A stretch of 7,518 nucleotides of DNA, taken from positions 2,100 through 9,617 of the forward strand of contig PANO01000039.1 of assembly GCA_002707655.1 (NCBI GenBank), given 5' to 3'. This document shows, one piece after another, positions 1-7,518 of this stretch; the first letter of the stretch is position 1, and every line of letters starts with the position of its first letter. The stretch comes from Deltaproteobacteria bacterium (GTDB lineage Bacteria > SAR324 > NAC60-12). A program made the position numbers and the translations under genes. The notes below the pieces were generated by a model, which was given only the letters and a program-made list of their open reading frames with translations, was not told where the DNA came from and ran no database searches.

Positions 1-1304
1 GCCTTCCAGAAATTCGCCTCGCTCGCCTCCAGCGAAGTGGGGAATTTGCTCTTGAGTTTTTCGAAACTGGTGTTCGCTTCCTGCGTGAATTTCATGCGCT
101 GGTAGCTGCGTCCAATCCGGAAATAAGCATGTGGGGCGAGGTCTTCGATGAGTCCGTAATCCTCCGACACGCGCAGGGCCGTGAGGTAAGCGTCAATCGC
201 CTCGTGGAAATTGCGCCCCCGGCGGCGCTCCAGCATCGTGTAGATCGTGTCAGCCTTGCGGTAGAGCGCCCGGATGGCCGCAGGCTCCATCGTGTCCTCA
301 AACACCCCCACATTATTCTTTGCCGCTGAGTAGGACTGCTTGAAGAAACCAACCGCTCCTTCATAGTCGCCCTTCCGGAAGGCGTTCTCGCCTTGTTGGT
401 AGAAATTCTGAACCTGAATCTTGCGGTTTTTGACAATGGCGCGCTCGTTGCGCAGGCGCAGTTCCTCCTCCGGGGAAAGCTCACCCTCCGGCTCCGGTTC
501 CGGAGCAGCTGCGGCCACGCCGTACACATCCACCTCCCAGCGTGGAGGGGTTTCCCGCAGGTTGCGCTCCACCCGAGACTCCGCCCCCAGCATGGCCAGA
601 GTCAGGAAAATCTGGCTTTCATCCGAATCTAGACTCTCCAAGCGCACTCTCCCATCTTCAAACTCCGGCGTTTCATAATCCTCAGCGGGCAGGGTGTCCG
701 GGAAACGTAACTCGATTTCCCTACCGTGCTGCTGCATGAAAAGCCGTGGGGCTTCCGAGAAAATCAGGGTGAGGCGTGTGTGTCCAGACAGCCCACCCTC
801 CGCAGTAACGGAGCGGAAATTCGTTGCCAACAGTCGCACCTTGGCCCCAGGTTCGATGGGCGGCAGCGGCTCAAGCTGCTTGGAGGGGCGGAAAGTGAGT
901 TGCAGGATGTTCGGCACTTCCGGGGGATCGATGTCAAACACCAGCCCCGCTGTCCGAAACTTGAACTGCGCCCAGAGGTCCGGACCCACCTCCAAGAAGC
1001 GCACCCCTTCCACCTGTGAGTCGTTGAAGAGCTTGACCGAGTTGCCGTCCGGGAAGCTGGGTTTGGTGTTGCGAAACTTGACGACGAGGGTGTGGGCGTC
1101 CAGATTTTCCGAGATCTGGTAAACCGGGGGCTGGTTGAGGAACAACCGGATGCTGAGCTGCCGTCCACGCCGGACTAGTTCGATCTGTTGAACCTCCGCA
1201 GCTTGTGCGAACACAGGAGTAGTTTCAACACCGATCAGGATCAGTAGTACCCCAAGCACTAAAAGGGTGCGGAGAAAATGGGACAGCAAGCGTTGCACGG
1301 GCAT
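1..1304 (-). CDS. Secreted AMIN-like and TPR repeat protein, 3' part missing
   Basis: The reading frame is open from an ATG at 1304-1302 to the window edge (434 residues visible, no stop). Residues 1-35 look like a Sec signal peptide: arginines at 5 and 12, a hydrophobic core at about 13-26 (TLLVLGVLLILIGV), then PVFAQA with likely cleavage after Ala33 or Ala35, so the product should be exported. Residues about 37-145 and 150-265 are two beta-rich stretches of alternating hydrophobic residues that resemble AMIN domains, which in other proteins bind peptidoglycan or envelope partners; this match is by eye and weak. An acidic Pro/Glu linker (about 265-285) leads into a charged helix, then TPR-like helices from about 299 (FYQQGENAFRKGDYEGAVGFF) to the edge. 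The ATG lies 6 bases after the rpoD stop, with GAAGG about 10 bases upstream as a possible ribosome binding site inside rpoD. The exact role is unknown; an envelope scaffold or assembly factor is an inference. Confidence 0.85.
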   Translation of the reverse strand, partial: MPVQRLLSHFLRTLLVLGVLLILIGVETTPVFAQAAEVQQIELVRRGRQLSIRLFLNQPPVYQISENLDAHTLVVKFRNTKPSFPDGNSVKLFNDSQVEGVRFLEVGPDLWAQFKFRTAGLVFDIDPPEVPNILQLTFRPSKQLEPLPPIEPGAKVRLLATNFRSVTAEGGLSGHTRLTLIFSEAPRLFMQQHGREIELRFPDTLPAEDYETPEFEDGRVRLESLDSDESQIFLTLAMLGAESRVERNLRETPPRWEVDVYGVAAAAPEPEPEGELSPEEELRLRNERAIVKNRKIQVQNFYQQGENAFRKGDYEGAVGFFKQSYSAAKNNVGVFEDTMEPAAIRALYRKADTIYTMLERRRGRNFHEAIDAYLTALRVSEDYGLIEDLAPHAYFRIGRSYQRMKFTQEANTSFEKLKSKFPTSLEASEANFWK

Positions 1305-1310
1305 TCCGGG

Positions 1311-3128
1311 TCAGCCTTCGTAGAAGGAGCGGAGGTATTTGGAGCGCGAAGGATGCCGGAGCTTGCGTAGCGCCTTGGATTCGATCTGCCGGATACGTTC
1401 GCGGGTGACCTCGAAATCCTGTCCGACTTCCTCCAGCGTGTACTCTTTCACCTCGTCAAGGCCAAAACGGAGCCGCAACACTTTTTCCTCCCGGATGCTC
1501 AGGGAGTTGAGCGCCTCCCGGGTTTTTTCCTTCATGTGGGTATAAAACGTGGCATCGTCAGGATTGTCTGCTTTTTCATCAGCAATGACACTGCTGAGTG
1601 GGGAATCGTTATCATCGTCAACTGGCGTCTCCAGCGAAACGGGTTCCCTCGCGACTTTAAGGACTTTCCGGATTCGATGCAAGGGTATGCCCAAGTGATC
1701 AGAAATTTCATCGGCGGTCGGCTCACGCCCATACTCCTGCACCAACATCCGGGTCAGGCGTGAGAGCTTGTTGATCGCCTCAATCATGTGAACCGGAATC
1801 CGGATGGTGCGAGCCTGATCTGCAAGTGCCCGCGTGATCGATTGCCGAATCCACCACGTCGCGTAGGTCGAGAATTTGAAACCCCGGCGGTACTCAAATC
1901 GATCCACCGCCTTGATCAGGCCAATGTTGCCTTCCTGAATGAGGTCAAGGAACTGCAAGCCTCGGGTCGTGTATTTCTTGGCAATGCTGATCACGAGTCG
2001 CAAGTTTGCACCCACTAGGTCCGATTTCGCCTGCTTGACCTGCAATTCGGTACGACGCAATTCCTTCACCTGCTCCACAAACGCCTCCCGGCTCAGCAAC
2101 ACCCGCTCCGTCATGGCAGCAATGCGGCAGCGTCCGGACTCGATCTTTTCGTAGCAGCGATTGGCGACACTGAAACGCAGTCCCGTCTGCTCGGTGATTT
2201 CCGATGCCACACGTTTGTGCTTGCGCACCCCAGCTTGCCGATACTGCCGGAAGAGTTCGTCCGCCTGCTCAGGCGGTAGGCGCAGCTCCTTGAAGTGGCA
2301 CTCCACCTGCTGGCTGGTGAGGTCGATCTTGTGCTTGTACTGGAAAAGGTTTTGACACATCTCCTCCAATTGCCGCGAATTGAAACTGATGGAGCAGATG
2401 ACCTCGTGAATCCTGCTTTCGTATCCAGCGAGTTTGGCCTTATCGCTCTTGCTCAGCATTTTTCCAGCATTTTGGCGCAGTGCCATTGCCGCTTCATGCT
2501 GCTGTTGCATCACGTCCAATTGTTCACTGAGTTTTTCGGAAGCGGCAGCATCGTCTTCGATCACGTTGTCGTCCTCATCGAGTCCGGAGATTAGCTGCCG
2601 CGCCCGCAGTTTCTGGCTTTTGAGCCGCTTGTTGGTCTCGATGAGCTGGAGGGCGATCAGGTTGGATTGCGCCAGAATCTCGATCACCTTCTGCTGGCCC
2701 TCCTCGATACGCTGTGCGACCTCCACCTCGCCGGCGCGGGTGAGTCGGCTGATAGCCCCCATCTCCTGGAGGTACATGCGCACCGGATCCTCGGTGGCCG
2801 TGTCAGTGCCGGGGTCGAGGTCAAGTCCGTCTTCTCCGAAAAATTCATCCTCAAATTCGGGGTCGTAGTCGTGTTGACGAAGGTTGATCTTGCGACCTCC
2901 GTCTATCACCTCAATATCCATTTCGGAGAGGATGTTGAGGATCTGTTCCACCTGTTCCGGGTTCGGGGTCGAGTCGGCAAGCTGCTGATTGATGTCATCG
3001 AGGCTGAGGTAACCCTGCTCGCGCCCTTCAGCCACCAATCCCCGCACCACACGGATTTCGTTGCGACCCAGTTCTCCGGGAGTTCCCGGTGCCGTAAAGG
3101 ATGAGGGTATAACGCTGAGGTGGTTCAT
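1311..3128 (-). CDS. rpoD: RNA polymerase primary sigma factor RpoD (sigma-70)
   Basis: This is the housekeeping sigma factor, which directs core RNA polymerase to -10/-35 promoters. The product is 605 residues, close to the 613 of E. coli. Visible regions: 1.1-like helices at about 20-75; an acidic stretch at 86-115; region 1.2 at about 112-145 ([12 protein letters not shown]); a non-conserved region of about 210 residues; regions 2.1-2.4 at 367-448, including [32 protein letters not shown] and [20 protein letters not shown]; region 3 at 449-500; and region 4.2 with its helix-turn-helix at 563-595 ([30 protein letters not shown]). The frame is open 49 codons further up, to 3275, but that extension lies inside dnaG and is low-complexity. 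I choose the ATG at 3128-3126, which follows the dnaG stop by 20 bases and has AAGG 8 bases upstream. No key residue appears lost. It is probably co-transcribed with dnaG; an internal promoter was not evident. Confidence 0.97.
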   Translation of the reverse strand: MNHLSVIPSSFTAPGTPGELGRNEIRVVRGLVAEGREQGYLSLDDINQQLADSTPNPEQVEQILNILSEMDIEVIDGGRKINLRQHDYDPEFEDEFFGEDGLDLDPGTDTATEDPVRMYLQEMGAISRLTRAGEVEVAQRIEEGQQKVIEILAQSNLIALQLIETNKRLKSQKLRARQLISGLDEDDNVIEDDAAASEKLSEQLDVMQQQHEAAMALRQNAGKMLSKSDKAKLAGYESRIHEVICSISFNSRQLEEMCQNLFQYKHKIDLTSQQVECHFKELRLPPEQADELFRQYRQAGVRKHKRVASEITEQTGLRFSVANRCYEKIESGRCRIAAMTERVLLSREAFVEQVKELRRTELQVKQAKSDLVGANLRLVISIAKKYTTRGLQFLDLIQEGNIGLIKAVDRFEYRRGFKFSTYATWWIRQSITRALADQARTIRIPVHMIEAINKLSRLTRMLVQEYGREPTADEISDHLGIPLHRIRKVLKVAREPVSLETPVDDDNDSPLSSVIADEKADNPDDATFYTHMKEKTREALNSLSIREEKVLRLRFGLDEVKEYTLEEVGQDFEVTRERIRQIESKALRKLRHPSRSKYLRSFYEG

Positions 3129-3148
3129 GTTGCCTGCCTTGGTCGGGT

Positions 3149-4909
3149 TCACTGGGCTTGCATCGTTTCCGCTTGAGGCAGCAACTGCTGCAACTGAGCG
3201 TTCAAGCGCCGGAGTTCCATTCCGGCCCGCAGGCGGTCTTCCTCGACCAGACCCGCACTTTTTTCCTGATAGCACAACTTGAGTGAGCGTTCCTTGAGCC
3301 GCCGGACGGACCAGCGGAACTGCGATTCGAGATTACGCTCCAGAAAATCCTCGGCCAACAGCGGGGCCAGATCGCGATGCAGTTCGGGATCCTGACGTTC
3401 AACTCCGGAAGGGTCAAGGGGGTACAGCAGGTCTGGAGGTAGTTGCATCAGGCGCGAGTAGATGTGCCGGAGTCGGGGGTCCTGCATCTCTTCAGGGAGA
3501 AGGTACTGACGGGCCAAGGACCACAACTGCCCCTGAGCCAGCAACGCTTGCACGACCCACCATTCGTCTGTACGACTACTCTCGGTGTGTGCAGAATGGA
3601 TAGGTTTAGCATTTTCATTTTCGGAATGCAACGATTCCGGCAGTTTTCTCAACAACACCTCCGGGCTGACCTTGAGCTGGTCCGCAAGTGCAACCAGCGT
3701 GAGCTGCCGACGGTCCTGCTGGGGGATTTGCGCCAGCAGCGGGACCAGTTCCTCCACCGCCCGCATCCGGCCTTGCACGGAATCGGGCATCCGGGAGAGC
3801 GTTTCCTGTACCAAAAACTCTAGCAGCGGCTTAGCGTCTGCAAGCAGATCGCGCATGGCCTCGGCCCCGTTTTTCAACAGGAACGTGTCCGGGTCCTCGC
3901 CAAGCGGCAGGGTGACGACCTGTGCCTCGGCCTTGCTGGCGAGAAAGAGCCTCGCGTTCTTGAGGGCCGCGTTGCGTCCGGCTTCGTCACCGTCGAAGAG
4001 CAACGTCACCACGTCCGCATAGCGTTCTGCAACCTGAACGTGCTTGGGGGTGAGCGCAGTTCCACATGGTGCAACCGCCTCGCCAATGCCATATTCGTGC
4101 AGCCGCATGACATCGAGGTAGCCCTCAACCACGAGCAGTTTGCGGCTACGGCGGATGGAGTCCAAACCTTCGTACAACCCGTAGAGGATTTGACTCTTGT
4201 GGTAGTAATCGGTTTCCGGACTGTTCAAGTACTTCGGGCCGTCCTCGGCACCAAGGATTCTACCACCAAACGCGATGCAGCGTCCACGAGGATCACGGAT
4301 GGGGAAGATCAGGCGGTTCCGGAAGCGGTCGTAGGGGCGTTCGGAACGTTCGCTGGTTTTAGCCAGTCCGACCCTGACGACCAAGCCGTTCGGGATGCTG
4401 CGCGTTTGCAGGTGCCGCAGCAGCCCTTGCCAGTCGTCCGGAGCATAACCCAGCGCAAAACGCTCTTGCAATGCTGTGGGCACCTTGCGTTCTTCGAGGT
4501 AGTTCCGAGCTTCCTCCCCGCCGGGTTCCCGTAACTGCTGACAGAAGAAGGTTTGCGCCTGCTTGAGGCACGCCATGCCTTCGTCGGCATCGTCTCGCTT
4601 GCGGGGGCCGGATTCCCCCTCCAAAGCAATACCGGCCTTGCGGGCGAGTTCCGTGATCGCTTCCACGAAACTCACGCGCTCGTGCAACATGAGGAACTTC
4701 ACCGCCCCTCCACCAACATTGCACCCGAAGCAATGAAAAAACCCACGCTGCGGGTTGATGTTGAAGGAGGGTGTCTTTTCGTTGTGAAAGGGGCAACACG
4801 CCTTGAAGGAGGTTCCAGCCTTGCGCAAGGCAACCCCTTGGTCTTGGATCAACCCAACCAGATCGGTGGCGTCCTCGACTTTGCGAATGAAATCTTGGGA
4901 GAAACGCAT
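3149..4909 (-). CDS. dnaG: DNA primase DnaG
   Basis: DnaG makes the RNA primers for lagging-strand replication at the fork, working with the DnaB helicase. The product is 586 residues, the usual size. The N-terminal CHC2 zinc-binding domain is intact: Cys39, His42, Cys60 and Cys63 in [11 protein letters not shown] and [10 protein letters not shown]. The polymerase core follows, with the basic motif [14 protein letters not shown] at 191-204. The TOPRIM domain spans about 257-345, with catalytic Glu262 in [11 protein letters not shown], Asp306 and Asp308 in LFDGDEAGR, and the [11 protein letters not shown] motif at 338-348. Residues about 445-586 are helical and should form the helicase-interacting C-terminus. 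The ATG (4909-4907) shares its A with the TGA of the upstream unknown gene, and I see no good Shine-Dalgarno sequence, so translation probably depends on coupling to that gene. rpoD follows after 20 bases. Confidence 0.97.
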   Translation of the reverse strand: MRFSQDFIRKVEDATDLVGLIQDQGVALRKAGTSFKACCPFHNEKTPSFNINPQRGFFHCFGCNVGGGAVKFLMLHERVSFVEAITELARKAGIALEGESGPRKRDDADEGMACLKQAQTFFCQQLREPGGEEARNYLEERKVPTALQERFALGYAPDDWQGLLRHLQTRSIPNGLVVRVGLAKTSERSERPYDRFRNRLIFPIRDPRGRCIAFGGRILGAEDGPKYLNSPETDYYHKSQILYGLYEGLDSIRRSRKLLVVEGYLDVMRLHEYGIGEAVAPCGTALTPKHVQVAERYADVVTLLFDGDEAGRNAALKNARLFLASKAEAQVVTLPLGEDPDTFLLKNGAEAMRDLLADAKPLLEFLVQETLSRMPDSVQGRMRAVEELVPLLAQIPQQDRRQLTLVALADQLKVSPEVLLRKLPESLHSENENAKPIHSAHTESSRTDEWWVVQALLAQGQLWSLARQYLLPEEMQDPRLRHIYSRLMQLPPDLLYPLDPSGVERQDPELHRDLAPLLAEDFLERNLESQFRWSVRRLKERSLKLCYQEKSAGLVEEDRLRAGMELRRLNAQLQQLLPQAETMQAQ

Positions 4910-5577
4910 CAGGAAGGTTCAACAGCAGAGGTCAGGTCTTCAAAGCGGCAACGGCCATCGGCAACAACATGCAGCCGGTGAGTGCAGGCAAACGGAAGGT
5001 TTTCGCCAAAGGCAAAAATCCCCCCCAAATAACCTAGTGCCCACTGGCCAAGCAACTCTTGCACCCTGCGATCCGGACTCTTCAGCAATTTGCGCAGCAG
5101 CACCAGCCGAGTCCGCGCCGCAATCAGCAAAACCAGTTGGAAGCGGTCACGCATCTCGCCCTTCAGACGGCTCGGACTGCTCCGCTGCATTTCCGGAGTC
5201 ATTTCCAGATGGTCCATCAGCGTGTTCACAAACCAGCGGCGCCCCCCCAGCCAAGGGCGCTCTTCAAAAAGCTTGGAGGCAAGGCTTTCCCGTAGCGATG
5301 CTCCGGGGCTGAGTCGTTGCCAAATTTGCTCGTCGGTGCAGGGATGCACTCCAGAAGCAGTGGCCAGTCCTCCTGCTTTGGGCTTGAGCTTGAGATGCAG
5401 CAAACGCCATACTACCTCTTCTTGCTCGGCGGTTGCGCACACCACTTGGCAGCGTTTCCGGGAGTGCAAGGTCAGCGACAAATCACGCACATCCCACTGC
5501 CGAGTCGTCTCGTCTCCTTCGTCCAGTTCCTCATAATGTCCGAGCGCATGGCAATTCAGCAACAATTTTCCCGACAT
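4909..5577 (-). CDS. Unrecognised 222-residue protein coupled to dnaG
   Basis: I do not recognise the family. The protein starts MSGKLLLNCHALGHYEEL, which reads like a beta-strand opening. A mixed segment follows to about residue 70 with two runs of basic/hydrophobic residues (VVWRLLHLKLKPK). The middle (about 80-180) is mostly helical and rich in Arg and Leu, including LVLLIAARTRLVLLRKLL. The C-terminus (about 185-222) carries YLGGIFAFGENLPF and an Arg/His-rich strand. There is no signal peptide, membrane segment, or obvious catalytic or metal-binding motif. It is probably a real gene: its TGA overlaps the dnaG ATG by one base, and its codon use resembles its neighbours. The frame is open upstream to 5916 but that part lies antisense to tsaE and is Pro/Arg/Trp-rich, so I start at the ATG 5577-5575. 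Its position suggests a link to replication or transcription, or simply co-regulation; that is inference only. Confidence 0.8.
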   Translation of the reverse strand: MSGKLLLNCHALGHYEELDEGDETTRQWDVRDLSLTLHSRKRCQVVCATAEQEEVVWRLLHLKLKPKAGGLATASGVHPCTDEQIWQRLSPGASLRESLASKLFEERPWLGGRRWFVNTLMDHLEMTPEMQRSSPSRLKGEMRDRFQLVLLIAARTRLVLLRKLLKSPDRRVQELLGQWALGYLGGIFAFGENLPFACTHRLHVVADGRCRFEDLTSAVEPS

Positions 5578-6062
5578 TGACCTTGGCTGTGCTGGTGGAG
5601 CGGTGTTTGTCTTCGCTTGAAGAATCCCTGAAATTCGGGAACCAGCTCGGCTCCGCGCTCTTTCCCGGAGCCATCGTGCTGCTGGATGGGCCAATGGGCG
5701 CGGGCAAAACCACCCTTGCCAAGGGCATCTGCACTGGGCTTGATGTTCCGGAAACGATGGTGGTTTCGCCCACATACACCATTGCCAACTTCTATCCCGG
5801 ACGACTGCCGGTTTCCCATGTGGATCTCTTCCGACTGGAACAACCCGAACAACTTGACGACTTTGATCGGGATGACCTCTTGCCTCCGGATGGGGTTTCG
5901 TTGGTGGAGTGGCCAAAGCTGATCCAGTCGTGGCTTACTGCGGACGAACCCGTGCTGCACCTTGAGATTGGAGTTTCCGGGAGCGAGATTCGCAAGGCAA
6001 AGTTGAGCAGTGCTGCTCCGGAATTTTCCGGAATTCTGAATCGTCTCCACAAATTACCGTGA
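5577..6062 (+). CDS. tsaE: tRNA t6A biosynthesis ATPase TsaE
   Basis: TsaE is the P-loop ATPase that works with TsaB and TsaD to put threonylcarbamoyl on A37 of tRNAs that read ANN codons. Numbering from a TTG at 5577 gives 161 residues (E. coli has 153). The Walker A motif is DGPMGAGKTT at 37-46. Other family marks are SPTYT at 64-68, HVDLFRL at 81-87 and VEWP at 110-113. The frame has no ATG near the expected N-terminus. Candidate starts are TTG 5577, TTG 5583, GTG 5589 and GTG 5595, none with a clear Shine-Dalgarno sequence. I chose 5577 because it keeps the N-terminal strand; 5595 (155 residues) is nearly as good. The first in-frame ATG upstream (5433) would add 48 residues antisense to the unknown gene and is unlikely. 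The stop overlaps the tsaB start by 4 bases. Confidence 0.93.
   Translation: MTLAVLVERCLSSLEESLKFGNQLGSALFPGAIVLLDGPMGAGKTTLAKGICTGLDVPETMVVSPTYTIANFYPGRLPVSHVDLFRLEQPEQLDDFDRDDLLPPDGVSLVEWPKLIQSWLTADEPVLHLEIGVSGSEIRKAKLSSAAPEFSGILNRLHKLP
6017..6035. repeat. Short tandem repeat of TCCGGAATT, period 10
   Basis: TCCGGAATT occurs at 6017-6025 and again at 6027-6035, offset by 10 bases and separated by one T. The repeat lies in the 3' part of tsaE and encodes APEFSGIL there. Two copies only, so it may be chance in a region rich in this palindrome. Confidence 0.6.
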
Positions 6063-6763
6063 TCCTGCTTGCCGTTGACACCGCTTTCGGGCACTTGGGC
6101 TACTGCCTCAGCCACGACGGGGAAGTGCTGGCGAGCCATTTCGCTCGCTCCCGGCGCAGCAATTCCAAGCTGTTGCTGCCCACGCTCGATTTGCTGTTGA
6201 GTGCGGTTGACCTTCAGAAAACGGACATCTCTGCCATTGTAGTGAATCAAGGGCCGGGATCCTACACAGGGGTTCGCATCGGGCTGTCTTTTGCCAAGAC
6301 TTTTGCGCAAGCCTGTGAAATTCCGTTGATTCCGGTACCGTCATTGGATGTACTCGCCGCTCAAGTGGATGGAGTCCCGGAGCCGTTTGAGGTGCTACTC
6401 AACTGCACACGCCACGAGCTTTTCCGGGCACGTTACGAAGGCAAAGCAGGAACTCCGGTGCGGCTCGGTGACATCGAACACGTCAGGGACGGTGCGGCCT
6501 TGCTTTCGCACCTGACCGGACCCGTCTTGCTACATCGTTTAAGCGTCAATCGCTATGCTCAACTTCCGGAACCAAAGCATCCAGTGAATCCCAATCGTCA
6601 GCGGAGTTCGTTTCCGGACCCCGCGTTGCTCAACCAAGTGGGAGCAATGCTGCTCAACCAAGGCGTGCTTCCGGATTTTGACCACGTTCACCCGCTCTAT
6701 GTCAAGCAGGAGGTGACGAATGCGTCATCCCGAGAAGGGTTTTTCCGCGGTCAACGTCTTTGA
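6059..6763 (+). CDS. tsaB: tRNA t6A biosynthesis protein TsaB
   Basis: TsaB is an inactive homologue of TsaD and acts as its scaffold in the complex that makes N6-threonylcarbamoyladenosine at tRNA position 37. The product is 234 residues, typical of the family. It opens with the ASKHA-fold strand LLAVDTAFGHLGYCL and carries the hallmark GPGSYTGVRIGLSFAK at 65-80, followed by the strand IPLIPVPSLDVLA. The C-terminus PLYVKQEV resembles the usual PxY(L/V)R ending. The GTG start (6059-6061) overlaps the tsaE stop as GTGA, so the two are probably translated as a coupled pair. The His usually seen in the RxHSE-type motif reads as Asn35 (RRSNSKLLLP), which may be just variation. The stop (6761-6763) lies inside the convergent acyl-CoA dehydrogenase gene. 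Confidence 0.95.
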   Translation: MILLAVDTAFGHLGYCLSHDGEVLASHFARSRRSNSKLLLPTLDLLLSAVDLQKTDISAIVVNQGPGSYTGVRIGLSFAKTFAQACEIPLIPVPSLDVLAAQVDGVPEPFEVLLNCTRHELFRARYEGKAGTPVRLGDIEHVRDGAALLSHLTGPVLLHRLSVNRYAQLPEPKHPVNPNRQRSSFPDPALLNQVGAMLLNQGVLPDFDHVHPLYVKQEVTNASSREGFFRGQRL

Positions 6764-7518
6764 TCAAAGCGTTGTCCCACGAGTGCGGAGGCGATATTGA
6801 TCTTTTGGATGTCAATGGTGCCTCCAGCGATGCCCCAGCCCCACGCATCTCGCATTTTTTGTTCGAGTGGGTAGGCCTTAGAGTAGCCATAGCCGCCCAG
6901 CAACTGCACAGCCTTGCCCGTGACCTCGCGCACCATCTCGTTGGCAAAGCATTTGGCGATCGAGCTTTCGCCAACCGAAGGCAAGCCTTGTTGTGCATTG
7001 ACTACTGCCCGGTAAAGCAGCATCCGTGAGGCATCAACCTTCATTTTCATCTCAGCAAGTTGCAACTGCACAGCCTGAAATTCCACGATCGGTTTTCCAA
7101 ATTGCTGGCGTTTTTGTACATAATCAAGGGCATAATCGAAGGCGCTTTGGGCTAGTGCGAGGCTCATAGTGGTGTTGCCGCAGCGTTCGAGGTCAAACGC
7201 TTCCATCAGCTTTGGAAAACCACCCGCTGCAATGATCACGTTTTCCTTCGGCACCACCAGATCATCAAAGAATATGTCCGCCGACGGCACCCCCCGGAAC
7301 CCCATGTGGTGTTCACATTGACCAAAACTGATGCCGGACTGCTCCTTGGAAACCAGCACGGCTCCGATCCCCTTGGCTCCGGGTGCATCCGACATACGGC
7401 AATAAACGACATAGTAATCTGCGTGGTTCGCCCCGGAACACCAGCGTTTCATGCCGGACAGCACCCACTCGCTTCCGCGCTGCTCCGCCTTCGTCGTCAA
7501 GTCCGTGAGTGCTGATCC
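6751..7518 (-). CDS. Acyl-CoA dehydrogenase, 5' part missing
   Basis: This is a FAD-dependent dehydrogenase that introduces an alpha-beta double bond in an acyl-CoA and passes electrons to ETF. 255 residues are visible; about 130 N-terminal residues lie beyond the right edge (family length about 380). The frame is open through position 7518, so the TTG at 7500 is not a real start. The visible part begins in the middle beta domain (GSALTDL, EWVLSGMKRWCSGA), continues with the strands MGFRGVPSADIFFDDLVVP, and then the C-terminal helical domain with RQQFGKPI at 137-144, the FAD-binding GGYGYSKAYP at 208-217 and IAGGTIDIQ. The medium-chain catalytic Glu position (YEGT) is Gly here. A Glu in FDLERC (residue 111, codon 7188-7186) sits where isovaleryl- and long-chain enzymes carry theirs. 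Substrate cannot be named. Its 3' end overlaps tsaB by 13 bases, so it is unlikely to be functionally tied to it. Confidence 0.93.
   Translation of the reverse strand, partial: GSALTDLTTKAEQRGSEWVLSGMKRWCSGANHADYYVVYCRMSDAPGAKGIGAVLVSKEQSGISFGQCEHHMGFRGVPSADIFFDDLVVPKENVIIAAGGFPKLMEAFDLERCGNTTMSLALAQSAFDYALDYVQKRQQFGKPIVEFQAVQLQLAEMKMKVDASRMLLYRAVVNAQQGLPSVGESSIAKCFANEMVREVTGKAVQLLGGYGYSKAYPLEQKMRDAWGWGIAGGTIDIQKINIASALVGQRFDQRR
6753..6773. repeat. Inverted repeat at the tsaB / acyl-CoA dehydrogenase junction
   Basis: CTTTGATCAAAG (6758-6769) is a perfect 12-base palindrome. With one bulged T at 6757 it extends to AACG...CGTT. It spans the tsaB stop and lies just inside the 3' end of the convergent gene. 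No run of T follows on either strand, so I do not call it an intrinsic terminator; it could be an mRNA 3'-end hairpin for either gene or chance. Confidence 0.5.

Larger units (their letters stand above)
116..6675. repeat. Dispersed TCCGGA palindrome in excess
   Basis: By eye I find 21 copies of TCCGGA, starting at 116, 374, 499, 979, 1667, 1799, 2133, 2583, 3404, 4215, 4318, 4437, 5072, 5192, 5747, 5885, 6017, 6027, 6565, 6613 and 6670. A rough base-composition estimate expects 2 to 3. The copies fall in all three codon phases: 12 as T-CCG-GA, 5 as TC-CGG-A and 4 as TCC-GGA. A single codon pair therefore does not explain the excess. They occur in six of the seven genes; none is in the acyl-CoA dehydrogenase part. 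Flanking bases vary. This is a sequence-level pattern; function is unknown. Confidence 0.6.

Noticed and set aside
3129..3275. 49-codon N-terminal extension of RpoD
   Set aside because: It lies inside the dnaG coding region and has low-complexity composition; the ATG at 3128 fits the family length and follows an AAGG.
4040..4534. 164-codon plus-strand frame inside dnaG
   Set aside because: It is antisense to the conserved primase core and TOPRIM domain, and shows no motif of its own.
5090..5536. 148-codon plus-strand frame opposite the unknown gene
   Set aside because: It is Ser/Arg-rich like a shadow frame, while the minus-strand frame has balanced composition and couples to dnaG.
5532..5537. 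CATAAT as a -10 box for tsaE
   Set aside because: One mismatch to TATAAT, but the -35 position (CTCGTC) is poor and there is no extended -10, so I do not list it as a promoter.
5578..5916. Upstream extension of the unknown gene's frame (113 codons, minus strand)
   Set aside because: It lies antisense to the Walker A and other conserved parts of tsaE and is rich in Pro, Arg and Trp, as expected of a shadow frame.
6729..6746. Possible terminator: CCC-GAGAA-GGG followed by TTTTT
   Set aside because: The stem is only 3 base pairs and it lies before the tsaB stop, inside coding sequence.
1..7518. CRISPR array, insertion sequence, tRNA or defence system
   Set aside because: No regular direct repeats, transposase motifs, terminal inverted repeats or tRNA-like folds were seen; genes are housekeeping and tightly packed.

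Overview
The window is gene-dense bacterial chromosomal sequence with a GC content that looks like high 50s percent. It is mostly housekeeping genes and shows no sign of a mobile element, CRISPR array or RNA gene. The E. coli-like primary sigma factor with a long non-conserved region, the secreted AMIN-like/TPR protein and the weak Shine-Dalgarno sequences suggest a diderm bacterium. A member of the Planctomycetes-Verrucomicrobia group is my best guess, but the sequence alone does not settle it.

Layout. Positions 5577 to 1 on the minus strand form one tight gene string. It runs from an unrecognised 222-residue gene to dnaG (primase), then rpoD (primary sigma factor), then a secreted AMIN-like/TPR protein that leaves the window at position 1. 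The junctions are a 1-base stop/start overlap, a 20-base gap and a 6-base gap, so this looks like a single operon with translational coupling. It is a version of the classic macromolecular-synthesis operon (rpsU-dnaG-rpoD) in which the visible gene before dnaG is the unknown one and not rpsU.

Diverging from it on the plus strand are tsaE and tsaB (about 5577 to 6763), which overlap by 4 bases. Both act in making the universal tRNA modification t6A. The first codons of the unknown gene and of tsaE touch, so there is no intergenic space for promoters. The right end (7518 to 6751, minus strand) is the C-terminal two thirds of an acyl-CoA dehydrogenase, whose 3' end overlaps the 3' end of tsaB by 13 bases.

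The points most worth a second look are the unknown gene coupled to dnaG, the AMIN-like/TPR export protein coupled to rpoD, and a strong excess of the palindrome TCCGGA (21 copies by eye, about 2 to 3 expected) found in all three codon phases. I see no clear defence or otherwise novel multi-gene system. No gene-free stretch longer than about 25 bases exists here.
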